Positions 1 to 11,443 of a stretch of 64,000 bases of DNA are shown piece after piece. The translations under genes were made by a program, and so were the position numbers. Under the pieces are notes generated by a model, which saw nothing but the letters and a program-made list of their open reading frames with translations, made no database searches and was not told the origin of the DNA. How positions within the stretch are numbered: position 1 is the first letter of the stretch; each line of letters begins with the position of its first letter. This DNA is from Adineta steineri (lineage: Eukaryota > Rotifera > Eurotatoria > Adinetida > Adinetidae): positions 313,283 through 377,282 of the forward strand of contig CAJNOI010000015.1 in assembly GCA_905250115.1 (NCBI GenBank), read 5' to 3'.

Positions 1-286
1 TGCATAATATTTGCTTCAGACAAGAATAATTATTTAATTTTATTTAAAGTTAGTTGATACGTTGCATCAAATAATTATAACGATCATCATAGTGTTTATT
101 AGTAATCATACTAATAGTATGTTAATTATCTACTCATAATTTTGTCAAATCATTCATAATAACATATATCGCATTACTATATAATGTTTTACCAACGTTA
201 TATATAAATATGAGTTTGAATGTCAGATGTTTATAATATTCCGATATCTATGATGCATATTTTACCTTTTTCATAATATTTAAAAG
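1..286. other. upstream region of first GPCR gene
   Basis: AT-rich DNA with no open frame of note and no recognisable RNA gene. It presumably holds the promoter and 5' UTR of the GPCR gene that starts at 287; no clear TATA-type element stands out from the general AT richness. Confidence 0.4.
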
Positions 287-1408
287 ATGTTCAATAATAC
301 AATATTATTAGAATTGAATTATACAAACGATACTTGTCATAAACATCTTTTATGGAGTCCATCTACAATGGAAAGTCAACGACGAGTATTATACATTTGT
401 ATAGTTGCTTCTATAATTCATTCGATATTTTGGCTTCAAGTTACTTTTTGTTCATCTGTTCGACAAAAGTCTATGCAATGGCTTTATGCCTATTTAATTA
501 CTGACATATTCCTTCTTATTCGATTTTTTTTCCTATTTATTGTACATACAACATCGACGAAATGTATATCGAACAAATCATGGTATATTTTCATCTGTTA
601 TTTCGAAGCACTTTTAGATAATTATTTAAATACAATTGAAATATACATATTACTTGCATTAAATATATGTCGTTACATACAAATTGTACATAATCAAAAT
701 GTATATACAAATTATATACGAATATTGATCTGTACTCATCTAACTATTTATATAATACCAATACTTAGTTATATCATTCAATTATGTGTTAATTGGACTC
801 AAATACGAGAGTATGTAGGTTCATCATGTGATACACAATTTACAAATATATATGCTCAAGTTATAAATATTATTTTTGGATTTAGTCTACCAATTCTTCT
901 TAATGTATTCGTTGTATGTTGTAATATGAATCATATTCATTCAACTTCTCGGTTAAGCCAAGCACAACATCATGATACAGCTCGTGAAAAATATCAACGT
1001 TCCTTAGTAATTCAATTTCTTGCTTTTTACATAATATGGCTTTTACTTTGGTCTCCTAATATTATCGTATATCAATTCACAAGTGGTGCATCAAATATAA
1101 CAGAAATAGCTTCATTACTAAATTATATTGAAATTGCTCTAGATCCATTCATAATTGCTGCATTAGATGTTCGTTTTCAAAAATCGTGGCGTAAACTAGG
1201 GAGATATTTTATAAATAGGATATTTGGTAAAGGACCAAATGGAAGAAAAATTATGCCAACATCAACTAATCCAATTCGATCAACTGGACACGGACAATTT
1301 CCATCAGCAGTTAATATAAGCCGATCATTAGGTTATCCACAAAACCAAACAGCTACTTTTCCAATACAGAAAAATGAAAAACTTGAACTACCCGTTCCAG
1401 TAACGTAA
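287..1408 (+). CDS. class A-like G protein-coupled receptor, copy 1 (intronless)
   Basis: Single-exon gene for 373 residues with seven hydrophobic segments, typical of a rhodopsin-like GPCR at the plasma membrane; the ligand is unknown. The N-terminus is short and carries N-glycosylation sequons (NNT, NYT, NDT). A Cys before TM3 (KCISN) and one in extracellular loop 2 (SSCDT) could form the conserved disulfide. The TM3 end reads ALNICRYIQI, so the usual E/DRY is CRY. The TM6 region has LLLWSPNII, and the TM7 motif is DPFIIAALD rather than NPxxY. About 75 residues follow TM7 as a polar tail. It is clearly paralogous to the genes at 3574 and 7746, with a longer C-terminus. The stop codon overlaps an AATAAA hexamer (1407-1412). 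Bdelloid genomes hold large families of such receptors; I cannot assign a subfamily. Confidence 0.85.
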   Translation: MFNNTILLELNYTNDTCHKHLLWSPSTMESQRRVLYICIVASIIHSIFWLQVTFCSSVRQKSMQWLYAYLITDIFLLIRFFFLFIVHTTSTKCISNKSWYIFICYFEALLDNYLNTIEIYILLALNICRYIQIVHNQNVYTNYIRILICTHLTIYIIPILSYIIQLCVNWTQIREYVGSSCDTQFTNIYAQVINIIFGFSLPILLNVFVVCCNMNHIHSTSRLSQAQHHDTAREKYQRSLVIQFLAFYIIWLLLWSPNIIVYQFTSGASNITEIASLLNYIEIALDPFIIAALDVRFQKSWRKLGRYFINRIFGKGPNGRKIMPTSTNPIRSTGHGQFPSAVNISRSLGYPQNQTATFPIQKNEKLELPVPVT

Positions 1409-3573
1409 TAAAAATTGTTTTTTCTTTTATTTTAAAATCATTCTTTTAAATATACAAGCATAGAATGCCTCTTTCAAATATCATATCCAGAAATTCATCA
1501 ATGTCAATGGTATCTATTTAATCTTTATCAAGTTCTTCTAATTATATATCAACATATGTTCCCATCATAATCATAAACAAGTTTTACAATTTGTCTATAT
1601 CAACGATAGATTGTTTCATTTAAACTATAAACTAAATTTGATATAGTTACTAGATCATATAACAAACACAAGACATTGCTCTTATTGATATATATCAGAT
1701 ATATTAAAAATAAATGAAAACATTAAATTCTTTATCCCTGTTATTAAATAATTACCATTTACATTGATATGCGTCAAGGGTTTGTCTAATATCAACAGCG
1801 TAGATTAAAATTCAAGAGATGTTTATGCTCATGCAAGCACTTTTCTCTTTCAGATATCAAGCTTTTGCTGAAAAATATTCTTTCACTTGATTTAAAATTA
1901 GAGTATACAAATCAATTTTTAACTTTTTACGATAGGAAAAATTTAACCTATGAACAGCGTATTAATATAAAAAATGTTTATCTAAGTTTTTAATTCGGTT
2001 TCAACTTAGAATTCATTACGTTTTTATAAATATTTTATATATATCTAGAAGATTAACTCATACAATTTTGAGAAAGATGAGTAAAAGTGTATTGAACCAG
2101 TAATTTAGGTACGTAAAATTCAATAATTAGTCTTTCATTGCTCTTGTTAGGATATCGAGAGCAGAAGAAATTAATAATTATTTTTATATGAGGACATGCT
2201 CGTGCTTGGAAGAATGGAATATTAATGATAAGATTCAATTCAAATAAAAAGAGGAAGTCATGTGCTAGATAAGAGAAACAATACCATCTCATGCAGTTTC
2301 TATTCTAATAGATATATTCATTATTTTACTTTATATTCATGAGTTTTGAATGTTCTTAAAAATAAGAACTATTCAGACAACTCGTGATTATAAAAAAAAA
2401 ACTTTTCTTTTGTTTTTAGAACATTCAAATGTCAAGAACCGTTTAATGACTATGTGAAAATAAATGTTCGAAATAACTTCAATTGATCTTTAATACTTTC
2501 CATCTAGTCTTATAAACGTTTTGTAGTATTCAGACCCATATTTCAAAGTAAAATATGATATTAATATATTCTGAATAGAATATATATTCAAGTATATTTT
2601 TTTGATGAGGAATGAACCTACGTCATCAAGTTTTTTCTATCTTTAGTTTGTATCATCTTATCCGGTTTTCTCATTTCTAATTTTTTATTCTATACTTGAG
2701 TCTGCTGCTTTTACTATTATTGAATATTGTTTAAAAGGCGTATCTTTAAAAGTAATTGACACGATATAAATATAAAATTATAGATTATAAAGGTAAATTA
2801 GTAAAAACGTTCAGTGACGTATCTATATACTAAATGTCTGATAATAATCATTCAAAGTAGTCTTTTAATTAATATCAAATAATAAATTTTCTTACGAAAT
2901 AGTTTTAACTATTATATAAGCAATATTTAATTATATCTCACTGCATTGTATTATAATCAAACATCAAAAGTATATTACATAAACTCCATTCTTTAATTTA
3001 TGTAAAATACTTTGTAGTTAATGATTATTAATAGAAGTGGTTTTTTGTTTGAAATGTGAAAGAGACTCTAATATTGATGATGATATTTTTAAACTAAACA
3101 TTAATTATAAATTTATCTAAAAAGCAAAGTACGCTTTTTAGTCCATAAAATTCTCATTATGCATTCTTAACTTTATTTATTAGCTAGTTACTTCATACGT
3201 TTCTTCTTTGTTGTGGAAAGTCAGCGTTGTGACATGATATTTTTTTAATAAAGTAAAAAAAAGCTCTAAAATGTTGATTCTCATTAATTTCTTAGATGAG
3301 ACATGCACAAGGAGATCGTGAAAGAAAGTTTTAAAACCGGAAAATGCAAGTCATCTTTCATATATTTAATAAAAGAATATTGTTGAAACAATACAAAGAT
3401 AATGAATCACATGCACATCATACTATTGTTTAAGATCATCTACATTTACGTCAGTTTTCATTAAAATCGTGATCCTCGATACTATTTTTAATGAACACGT
3501 TATGCGAATATTTAAATTAAAATAATTATTATTTTTTCTAATAAGAATTTGACTCAATAGATATATAAATATT
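1409..3573. other. intergenic spacer between GPCR copies 1 and 2
   Basis: About 2.2 kb of AT-rich DNA. Only short chance open frames are present (for example 2053-2292 on the minus strand), without recognisable domains or GPCR remnants. No RNA gene or mobile element was recognised. Confidence 0.5.
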
Positions 3574-4596
3574 ATGTCCACGGTATTTCAAATAAACAAT
3601 ACTAACAATATATGTTCATACTCTCTTCTATGGAGTCAATCTACTATCGATAATTTCCAACCGATACTATATGTCTGCTTTATTGCTAGTGTTGTTCATG
3701 CTATATTTTGGCTTCAACCTGTTTTCTATTCATCCGTTCGACAGAAAACAATGCAATGGATGTATGCTTATCTTGTCACTGATCTCTTACTTATAATTCG
3801 ATTCTTTTTTCTATATATCGTACGTACAAGATCGACTGATTGTATGCCTAATCAATCATGGTATATATTTATTTGTTATTTTGAAGCAACTTTAGACAAT
3901 TATCTAAATATACTTGAAGTATACATTTTACTTGCATTAAATATTTGTCGATATATACAAATTGCACATAGCAAAAACGTTTATATTACAAATGTACGAT
4001 TATTGATTGTAGCGCATTTAAGTATCTATGTCATGCCATTGATTAATTTAATTATTCAAACTTCAGTTCGCTGGACTAACTTGAATATGGCTAATCATGA
4101 AATATGTGATTTAAAATATACAAATAGTTATATTCAAATATTCAATATTATTGTTGCTTTTGCTCTACCTATTAGTTTAAATATTCTGGTAATATACGCT
4201 AGTGCTCGTTATGTTCAATTATCCTCTCAACTACGTCAAACACGACATCATGTATCAGCTCGTGAAAAATATAATCATTCATTAGTACTTCAATTTCTTA
4301 TATTTTATTCAGTATGGATTATACTTTGGTCTCCTAATATTATTGCTTTTCAATTGCAAAGTAAGAACGAAAAGATAATAGCCAACGTTCAACTATTAAA
4401 TTTTATTGAAATAACATTAGACCCAATTATAATTGGTGCATTGGATGCTCGTTTTCGGCGTGTTTGGCGCGAAATATACAATTTTTTGAAGACAAAATGG
4501 TACATGGCATTGAATCGCCATCAAAGACGAATAGTACCTAATACAATCAGTGCTCGTTTACGCGTTCCTCATCATGTACGTGTAACACCTTTATAA
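3574..4596 (+). CDS. class A-like G protein-coupled receptor, copy 2 (intronless)
   Basis: Single-exon gene for 340 residues, colinear with the copies at 287 and 7746 across all seven hydrophobic segments. Shared blocks include VRQKTMQWMYAYLVTD (TM2 region), YILLALNICRYIQI (TM3, CRY in place of DRY), SAREKYNHSLV (before TM6), LWSPNII (TM6) and DPIIIGALDARF (TM7). A Cys before TM3 (DCMPN) and one in loop 2 (EICDL) are kept for the disulfide. The N-terminal NNT sequon is also retained. The tail after TM7 is short and basic. The frame is intact, so this is probably functional rather than a pseudogene. An AATAAA hexamer follows near 4676. Receptor type and ligand cannot be inferred. Confidence 0.85.
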   Translation: MSTVFQINNTNNICSYSLLWSQSTIDNFQPILYVCFIASVVHAIFWLQPVFYSSVRQKTMQWMYAYLVTDLLLIIRFFFLYIVRTRSTDCMPNQSWYIFICYFEATLDNYLNILEVYILLALNICRYIQIAHSKNVYITNVRLLIVAHLSIYVMPLINLIIQTSVRWTNLNMANHEICDLKYTNSYIQIFNIIVAFALPISLNILVIYASARYVQLSSQLRQTRHHVSAREKYNHSLVLQFLIFYSVWIILWSPNIIAFQLQSKNEKIIANVQLLNFIEITLDPIIIGALDARFRRVWREIYNFLKTKWYMALNRHQRRIVPNTISARLRVPHHVRVTPL

Positions 4597-7500
4597 CAAA
4601 AGGAAGATATGATACATTATGATATATAGAGTACTTTTTGTTTAATATTTTGTTATCGTTATTTTTGTATGCTGAAATAAATAGTTGCTAAGCATAGAAT
4701 GTCTTACGGATTAATTCACTCAAGTAAAAGATTCTTTCCATATAAACTTATATTTTTTTTTCTAATTAACAACCCATGGTTCATTATTATTAGTACTCTT
4801 CTTCATTTCTTGGCATAGTTTTCAATAACTCTGAAGAATAATAGTAAAATTTCATTATATTTGTGCTAAAAGTAGTAAAATTGAATATTAAAGTTAATGT
4901 AACACAACGCCATTGAGAAAATTACATATTTTCATAGGTTAAATGCTCTAGGTTCAAGTTTTAATTAAAGGTATTGTAATACATCATTCTCAAAATCAAC
5001 GAAGTACGCCATTGCATGGGTTTTTCTAATTCTTCAGATTTTCTACTGCGCCATAGCTTCCAATTGAATATAGTAGCAATCTGATCAATTAATTCTTACA
5101 TCTTTTAGATGAGATTATTATTTCTCCTTAAGAAGATTTAGGTAATCTCGAAAGTCAACAGAACATATATATTTATAAATCAAATCTAAAAAATAGGTAA
5201 TATAACATCTAGTACTTCGTATCTCCTAACAAGTAATCGTAAACGGTTATAAAAACTAGTTTTTCAATTCGATATTTTCTAAAAAATAAATCTGCTGTAA
5301 TGTATTTGAGAAAAATCTATTTATGTCTATCATTTTGATATTAGAGTTTATTATTTTGCTCCATACTGGTAGCGTCTCTGACTACTTTGAATATTAATTT
5401 TTTAGTAACCAATTAAAACTAATGGAAAAAGCTGAAATAGAGAAAACTGATCTAGTATTTACTTCGACATGTTATTTTTAATGTTAGTGTTCAACCAAAA
5501 TTAGTTGAATTTCCGTTAGTTCCAGTCAAAATACGCCGGATTTTAGAAGACTTTATCATTCGATGAAATTATTTTTGGAATAGCATAAGATTTAATAAGT
5601 TTTATTATAGATTTCTAACTCTGCCCTTATAAATAATAACTTTGCTTGCAGTTGTCATCTCTTTCTCTACAGAATAATCTCTCTCTATACAAGCCTGTAT
5701 TTCAGATGAGCTACCATTACTCTATCTAACACATTACAAGTAAATGAAAGTAGTGTATAATAGTAAAGGATATAAATACTACTTAGTACGTCAGAACAAT
5801 TTACCGTCTATTGTATTATACAATTAACACCTTATTCAACACTTTTGAACCACATATAATGAACCGTCTGATATTAATAGACTAGATATAAAATATGACA
5901 AATAAAATAGATAATTACAGTCAGAATTTAATCTGTATTTTAGTATCGGTAGCATACATCTAACGCTTATTTATATTCAGGTAATATTAATTTGACGTAT
6001 AACTTTCAAAGTAAGGTACCACATAGTAAAAAGAAGAAAATTAACATAGATGACTAGGATATTAAATTTACTTTATCTAGTGAGTGTTAATACGTTTAAG
6101 AGTCTAGATCTAGAATATCTCTATATATAATAAAGTAAAATATGAGTGACAGACTTTTATACATATATACGTAATAGAATAAGTTTACTTATTAGAAAAC
6201 TACTCCGTAGTAGTAACATAAGAACTCAGACAGCTAATTTTGTCTGCTTGAAAAAAAGCGGTGTATTCAATAGTTTATATTTATAAAATATATAGTTCGT
6301 AAAATAATATTTTACAGACAATATTTATCTTCTGTGACAGTAATATCCTTTGGTGACATTGATAATTAAATAATGTATCCGTTTCGTCGAGATTTTATAA
6401 TTCATGACATAAGAAAAGAAGAAAACTTTTCGAACATATATTTTACTTTGTTTTTAATCATTTATTATTTAATTATATAGAAGATAGAAGATTAATACAT
6501 ACAAATGTTTGCTAAAAACTTATTATTTAAAATCTACATAATCTTAAATAATATAAATTAGATAAAGTTTTTCCACTAATTCTACTTTTACTATAGCACT
6601 ACAATCAAATGTCGTAGAAAATTTATTTAATTCTTTTTTTTCAAGAAAGAATTATGTATGTCGATCAAAACTAAATTAAGTATTTCAATAAAGAATTTTC
6701 TCAAAATTCAAGAACATCTTTAAGTCAAAGATGTCAGATAGCTTTTATATAACGTCAATCTTCATCTTCTTATTCAAATATTTATTTTAAGCGTCTTTAT
6801 ACTTATACTTTCGATGTTTTTGACTATCGTAAACAGAGAATTGTTCAATATGACCAAGTCTCTCATGTGATACTAAAATATTTGCGTCAATATTCGAAAA
6901 AAACTTCTCTCACACAAAAACACATTTTCTTCGTATATCTGAAAAAAATGTTTCATACTATTTCATATAATATCGTCTATTACTTTATTTCTCATAGAAC
7001 CTATATAGTTTCTGATAGTTTCTCTTTCAGACAGGAACTTATTTTTTTAATTGTCATCAGCTGTAGTAAATAGACAGTAATATACGCCGACGCCTGAAAG
7101 TATTTATTTCAACTGTTAGAAGCAGAATAAATTTATCACAAAACTTGCACTTCCCTCATTAAACGATCATCTAATAGAGCTATTAATTATATAAGATGAG
7201 TCGAAACGACACGATATACCGTTTCAAAATCTATGATAAAAGAACATATCAAGATTATCTGAGAAGTTTATTAGCAGAGACTGAAGAATCTGTAAAGATA
7301 ATACATATTTTTTTAAAATAGTGCAAAAATTATGTGCAGGAATTCGATCCACTATGTAGGTGAATACAGATTATTAATATCCTATTGATAATCTTATGGT
7401 AGAATGTTCATGAACTTTTTTCTTCAGTCGAAAATATCCTAGATATGTTCCTTGTACAGAGTGACATTTCTGACACATTGGATTTAAGCTATGAGATTAT

Positions 7501-7745
7501 ATCTTCTTTTTCATTTTTACTTAATTTGATTATATATGATTTTAAGGACAAAAGTGTATAATTAAATAATACATTATAATAATATGTTACCTTGAGCTCT
7601 TGTGACTTTTAATGATAAAAAAGAATTATTATATTGACTTTTTCAGATCACTCTATCAGTGGCTTAAAGTTATATGCTTTATCTCTATATAATCAAAGGA
7701 TCTACATTCGTTATTACTTATTATTTTTTAACATAGTCAAATAGA
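4597..7745. other. intergenic spacer between GPCR copies 2 and 3
   Basis: The longest gene-free stretch between the receptors, about 3.1 kb. It has only short chance open frames (for example 6867-7073) of biased composition. I found no GPCR fragments, transposon terminal repeats or RNA genes by eye. Confidence 0.5.
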
Positions 7746-8765
7746 ATGGTGTCATTATTTCAACAAAACAATACTGACAGTAAATGTCTTGCAACACTTT
7801 CATGGGATCAATCTACCGTTGATGCTCAACGACCCATATTATATGTATGCATCATAGCTTCCATAGTTCATGCTGCTTTTTGGCTTCAACTTAGTCTTTG
7901 TCCATCAGTTCGACAGAAAACAATGCAATGGCTCTATGCTTATCTTGCAACTGACATCTTCCTTCTTATTCGATTTTTCTTTCTTTTCATTGTTCATACA
8001 ACATCAACAGAATGTATACCCACTAGAGCATGGGAGCTGTTTGTCGCATACATTGAAGCAATTGGTGACAATTATTTAAACATATTAGAAGTATACATTC
8101 TACTTGCATTAAATCTTTGTCGATATATACAAATTACACGTAACAAAAATGTTTATGTTACAAATGTACGACTATTGGTTGTTACACATATTGCTATTTA
8201 TTTATTACCAGCTTTTTTTCTAATTATTCAACTTCCAATTGGATGGGGTGAATTAAATTCTTATAGTGGTAATACGTGCGATATAGGATATACAAATACC
8301 TTTGCTGTAGTACTCAATATTGTTGTTGCTTTTATTTTACCGATTGGTTTAAATATTCTAGTCATCGGTGCTAGCGTTCGTCATGTTCATTTAACTTCGC
8401 AACTACAACAAGCAAAGCATCATGTATCAGCTCGTGAAAAATATAATCGTTCATTAGTAATTCAATTCACTATTTTTTATACAATATGGTTCTTACTTTG
8501 GTCACCGAATATCATTATTTATCAATTTACTAGTGGTGTAAATACTCTTACAATAATTGGCAAATTGTTGAACTTCATTGAAATCTCAATAGATCCAATT
8601 ATAGTTGCTGCATTAGATGTTCGCTTTTATCAAGCTTGGAAAAAAACTTGGACAGAATTAAAAAACAGAAGCCTCAAAAAATTTGGACATGAACAAAGAC
8701 GTATTGGACCTGCTGTTTTTACTACAACAGTGAACACAGTGCAACAACGTGTTACAAAAGTTTAA
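7746..8765 (+). CDS. class A-like G protein-coupled receptor, copy 3 (intronless)
   Basis: Single-exon gene for 339 residues, closest in layout to copy 2. The seven hydrophobic segments are intact. Landmarks are VRQKTMQWLYAYLATD after TM1, LALNLCRYIQI at the end of TM3 (CRY instead of E/DRY), NTCDIGY in extracellular loop 2, SAREKYNRSLVIQF entering TM6, LLWSPNIIIYQF in TM6 and DPIIVAALDVRF in TM7 (DPxxxA instead of NPxxY). The C-terminal tail of about 45 residues is basic. Together with the copies at 287 and 3574 it forms a tandem array on one strand, which implies local duplication. It converges with the membrane-protein gene that ends at 9193. Confidence 0.85.
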   Translation: MVSLFQQNNTDSKCLATLSWDQSTVDAQRPILYVCIIASIVHAAFWLQLSLCPSVRQKTMQWLYAYLATDIFLLIRFFFLFIVHTTSTECIPTRAWELFVAYIEAIGDNYLNILEVYILLALNLCRYIQITRNKNVYVTNVRLLVVTHIAIYLLPAFFLIIQLPIGWGELNSYSGNTCDIGYTNTFAVVLNIVVAFILPIGLNILVIGASVRHVHLTSQLQQAKHHVSAREKYNRSLVIQFTIFYTIWFLLWSPNIIIYQFTSGVNTLTIIGKLLNFIEISIDPIIVAALDVRFYQAWKKTWTELKNRSLKKFGHEQRRIGPAVFTTTVNTVQQRVTKV

Positions 8766-9192
8766 ATACACATTTATCTGTTTAGAATGACAATAGTATT
8801 TTAGTTTCTTATTCGTAATATTAATTAACTCAAATAGAACTTTCATCAACTATATGGTATAGAAAATTATTATTTTAAAATAATTAAAATAATTTTTCGC
8901 GGTGCCTTTATGCAAATGATTTCTAAGAAGAAGAAGAAGAAGAAAATGTCAAAATCGAAGCCTTGGACGACAAGATAGACAATTACAGTTGTATGACAGA
9001 ACTAGTTGATGTTACTTTCGTAATTTCTTTTTTTTAATCATTAAATGTAAAATTTTATGCAATGAAATTTTATTATATTCTTTATGAATACATGAATTTT
9101 CATAAAAAAATTTAATAAAATAAAAATCAAGTATTTTACTTGAAAAAAGAAACACTAAAAACTTTTACATATACAAAATTATGAAATATTGT
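8766..9192. other. convergent 3' intergenic region with AAG microsatellite
   Basis: This 427-bp stretch lies between the stop of GPCR copy 3 and the stop of the minus-strand gene. It is AT-rich with a short (AAG)n tract at about 8925-8945. It presumably holds both 3' UTRs; nothing else was recognised. Confidence 0.5.
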
Positions 9193-11326
9193 TCATGTAC
9201 TTTCATGATTAATAGTTGGTGTCCATTTTCTTATTGCGACAAAAGAACCTATAGCTATTGTAACAATCATACCTAATAAAACAAATCCAGTCCATAATGC
9301 AGCTATTAATGGTCCTGTACGTTTCAGAACTATTTTTTGACGTTGTTTATACACAATTTGTGTAATATTATGATAAACAAATATTGTTCCATTAGAATAA
9401 TCTATATTAGTTTCTGATGGTGATAGATAAAGTACTAATGTTTGAAGACTATTTGGTCGAGCATATAAGTCATAAGGTCCATCATCTTCTCGAATATGAA
9501 AATGTCCATCATTTATTTGTTTAGCTAACTGTCGAATTAATTCTATTAATGATGGTTCTTTCAAAGAATTTGATACTCCAGGTGGATTTTCAAGAAGAGT
9601 AAATGTAACATAAATATCTTTATCTTGATGATCAGTTGTGTCACGTGTTATATCAATAACAAATGATGATAAACGAATATGACGAATTTTAAGATCATTT
9701 GCTAATTGAATATGTAAATGACGTTCAAGTGATAATAATTGTTTATGTACTGGATATTTCTCATCATTATTAAGTGTCATACGAAGTATAGCATAATTAA
9801 AACCTTGACTTGGACCTAATGATCGATAACATTCACCTAGAGTTGAATCAATCATTTGCATTGAATTTGGTCGAGAATTATAATTAAATATATCTTTAAT
9901 AAAAAAAAGATTCTAATAAGTTATTATAAGGTAATTTATCAGATAAGAATTCTCGAAATAATACTTTATAAATAATGACGAGAAAAAACGTTTTTGCTTT
10001 TTAGAAATACTTATTCTTCAACCGAAATTAATATCTGATATTTTTTTAAGATAGCATTTAGATACATAGAAACTTACTAATTTCTTGATTTACCGTTTTA
10101 CGTGGTTCTGATTTCACAGTTGTCGATATGTAAGCTTTAATAGGAATTAATTCTTGTAAATCAATTTCATTAAATGTTGCACTCCAAAACCATTCATATT
10201 GTTGAACAAATCCATCCGAATCATATTGGCCAATCCATCTATGACATTGAATATGTTCTCGTCCACATCCTGTTAATCCAGTATATTGAAATCGAATCGA
10301 ATCATTTACATGACCAAATTGAAATAATAATTCATTTGTATTATGCATTGATAGAGTCGTTATATTCGTAACTGTACATTGTTGAGTTTGACGTGTATAC
10401 ATATATTGTAATTTTGTTGAATAATCAACAAGTAATGTACTTGGTGGAGACATTGTATCTATTTTATTCATAGTATAATCAAGTCGTTCAAATTCAGATG
10501 GTTCATCAATAAGACGATTATACGATTCAATTCTTGATGGGTGATCATTATCTTTAAGTGTATAGGCGTCAGCATGTATAGATAAACGAGATGGTATATT
10601 TTGTGGAAATTCTTTTGTAATTGTTCGATTTGGACAATACGCACCTGATGGTGTTTTAATCGTCAGTGAAGGATTTGATACGTAACGAATAATATTATAT
10701 GTATATGGATAATCATTTGAACGAACATCTATTTGAACAATATCTGGTCTAATATCTGGAGTAATTTGATCAGGTGAAGATTCACTTATATAATAAGTTG
10801 CATTAATAGTTATATTTTCTTGATCAATATAAAAACATGCTTGAAATTTTTGAGTTAAAATACCATCTCGAATAGTTTCTTTACCAATATATCGTGTAAA
10901 AAATGCATCATTATATTTATTTCGTCCATTAAAACCTAATAAAATCGAAGGTTTTACAATTTGACTTGTAGCAAATGGTAAATATTCATTTGGTTTAATT
11001 TCTGTACGATCACATTTTAATTTATCATTTATAGTTAACATTTCATTAATTTCAAAATCATAATATGTACTTAAATTTGCTTCATAATTATGAAAATAAA
11101 TGACATCTTTATTATGACCTAAGAACAATTGAGTTATTTCAATTGTTTCAACATCAGTTGTTAATTCAGTAATAATTTCAAAACGATTCGGTATATTAAT
11201 AGGCCATTGTGGATCTGGTGGAAAATTTGTAAGACCATTTGGACAAATATTTAAATCAATTTCTTGACAAGAAAATATTTTAAAAAGCAAACATACATTT
11301 AGCAGTAGTATTAGGTTACGAAACAT
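9193..11326 (-). CDS. secreted/type I membrane protein, LolA-like-domain type, copy A
   Basis: Two exons, 11326-10078 and 9893-9193, joined across a 184-bp intron (donor GTAAGT, acceptor TTAAAG), give 649 residues. The N-terminus is a signal peptide (MFRNLILLLNVCLLF...) ending near SCQE. A large extracellular region follows, with paired cysteines (for example LTGCGREHIQCHRW) and sequons. A single membrane helix lies near the C-terminus (GPLIAALWTGFVLLGMIV) before a short cytoplasmic tail. The pattern resembles an uncharacterised invertebrate family annotated with LolA-like domains; that assignment is from memory of the family and is tentative. It is homologous to the gene at 11444 along its length and has the intron at the equivalent place, so the two are duplicates. 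Function is unknown, perhaps lipid or ligand binding at the cell surface. Confidence 0.75.
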
Positions 11327-11443
11327 GTTAAGTGTCTAAGGTAATGATAAAGAAAACGACGAATATGATAATTAATAAAAGAGACATATGATAAGAATAA
11401 AACGAAATGCAAATATGCCTATTCATTTACTTAGACATTTGCG
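11327..11443. promoter_or_regulatory. 117-bp bidirectional promoter between paralogues
   Basis: The start codons of the two head-to-head paralogues are only 117 bp apart. Both 5' UTRs and any core promoter elements must fit in this AT-rich interval, unless the transcripts are trans-spliced. No specific factor site was recognised. Confidence 0.6.

Noticed and set aside
2053..2292. 79-residue minus-strand frame in the GPCR spacer
   Set aside because: No homology, biased composition, no splice or signal features; consistent with chance in AT-rich DNA.
6867..7073. 68-residue plus-strand frame in the second GPCR spacer
   Set aside because: No TM-motif match to the neighbouring receptors; likely chance.
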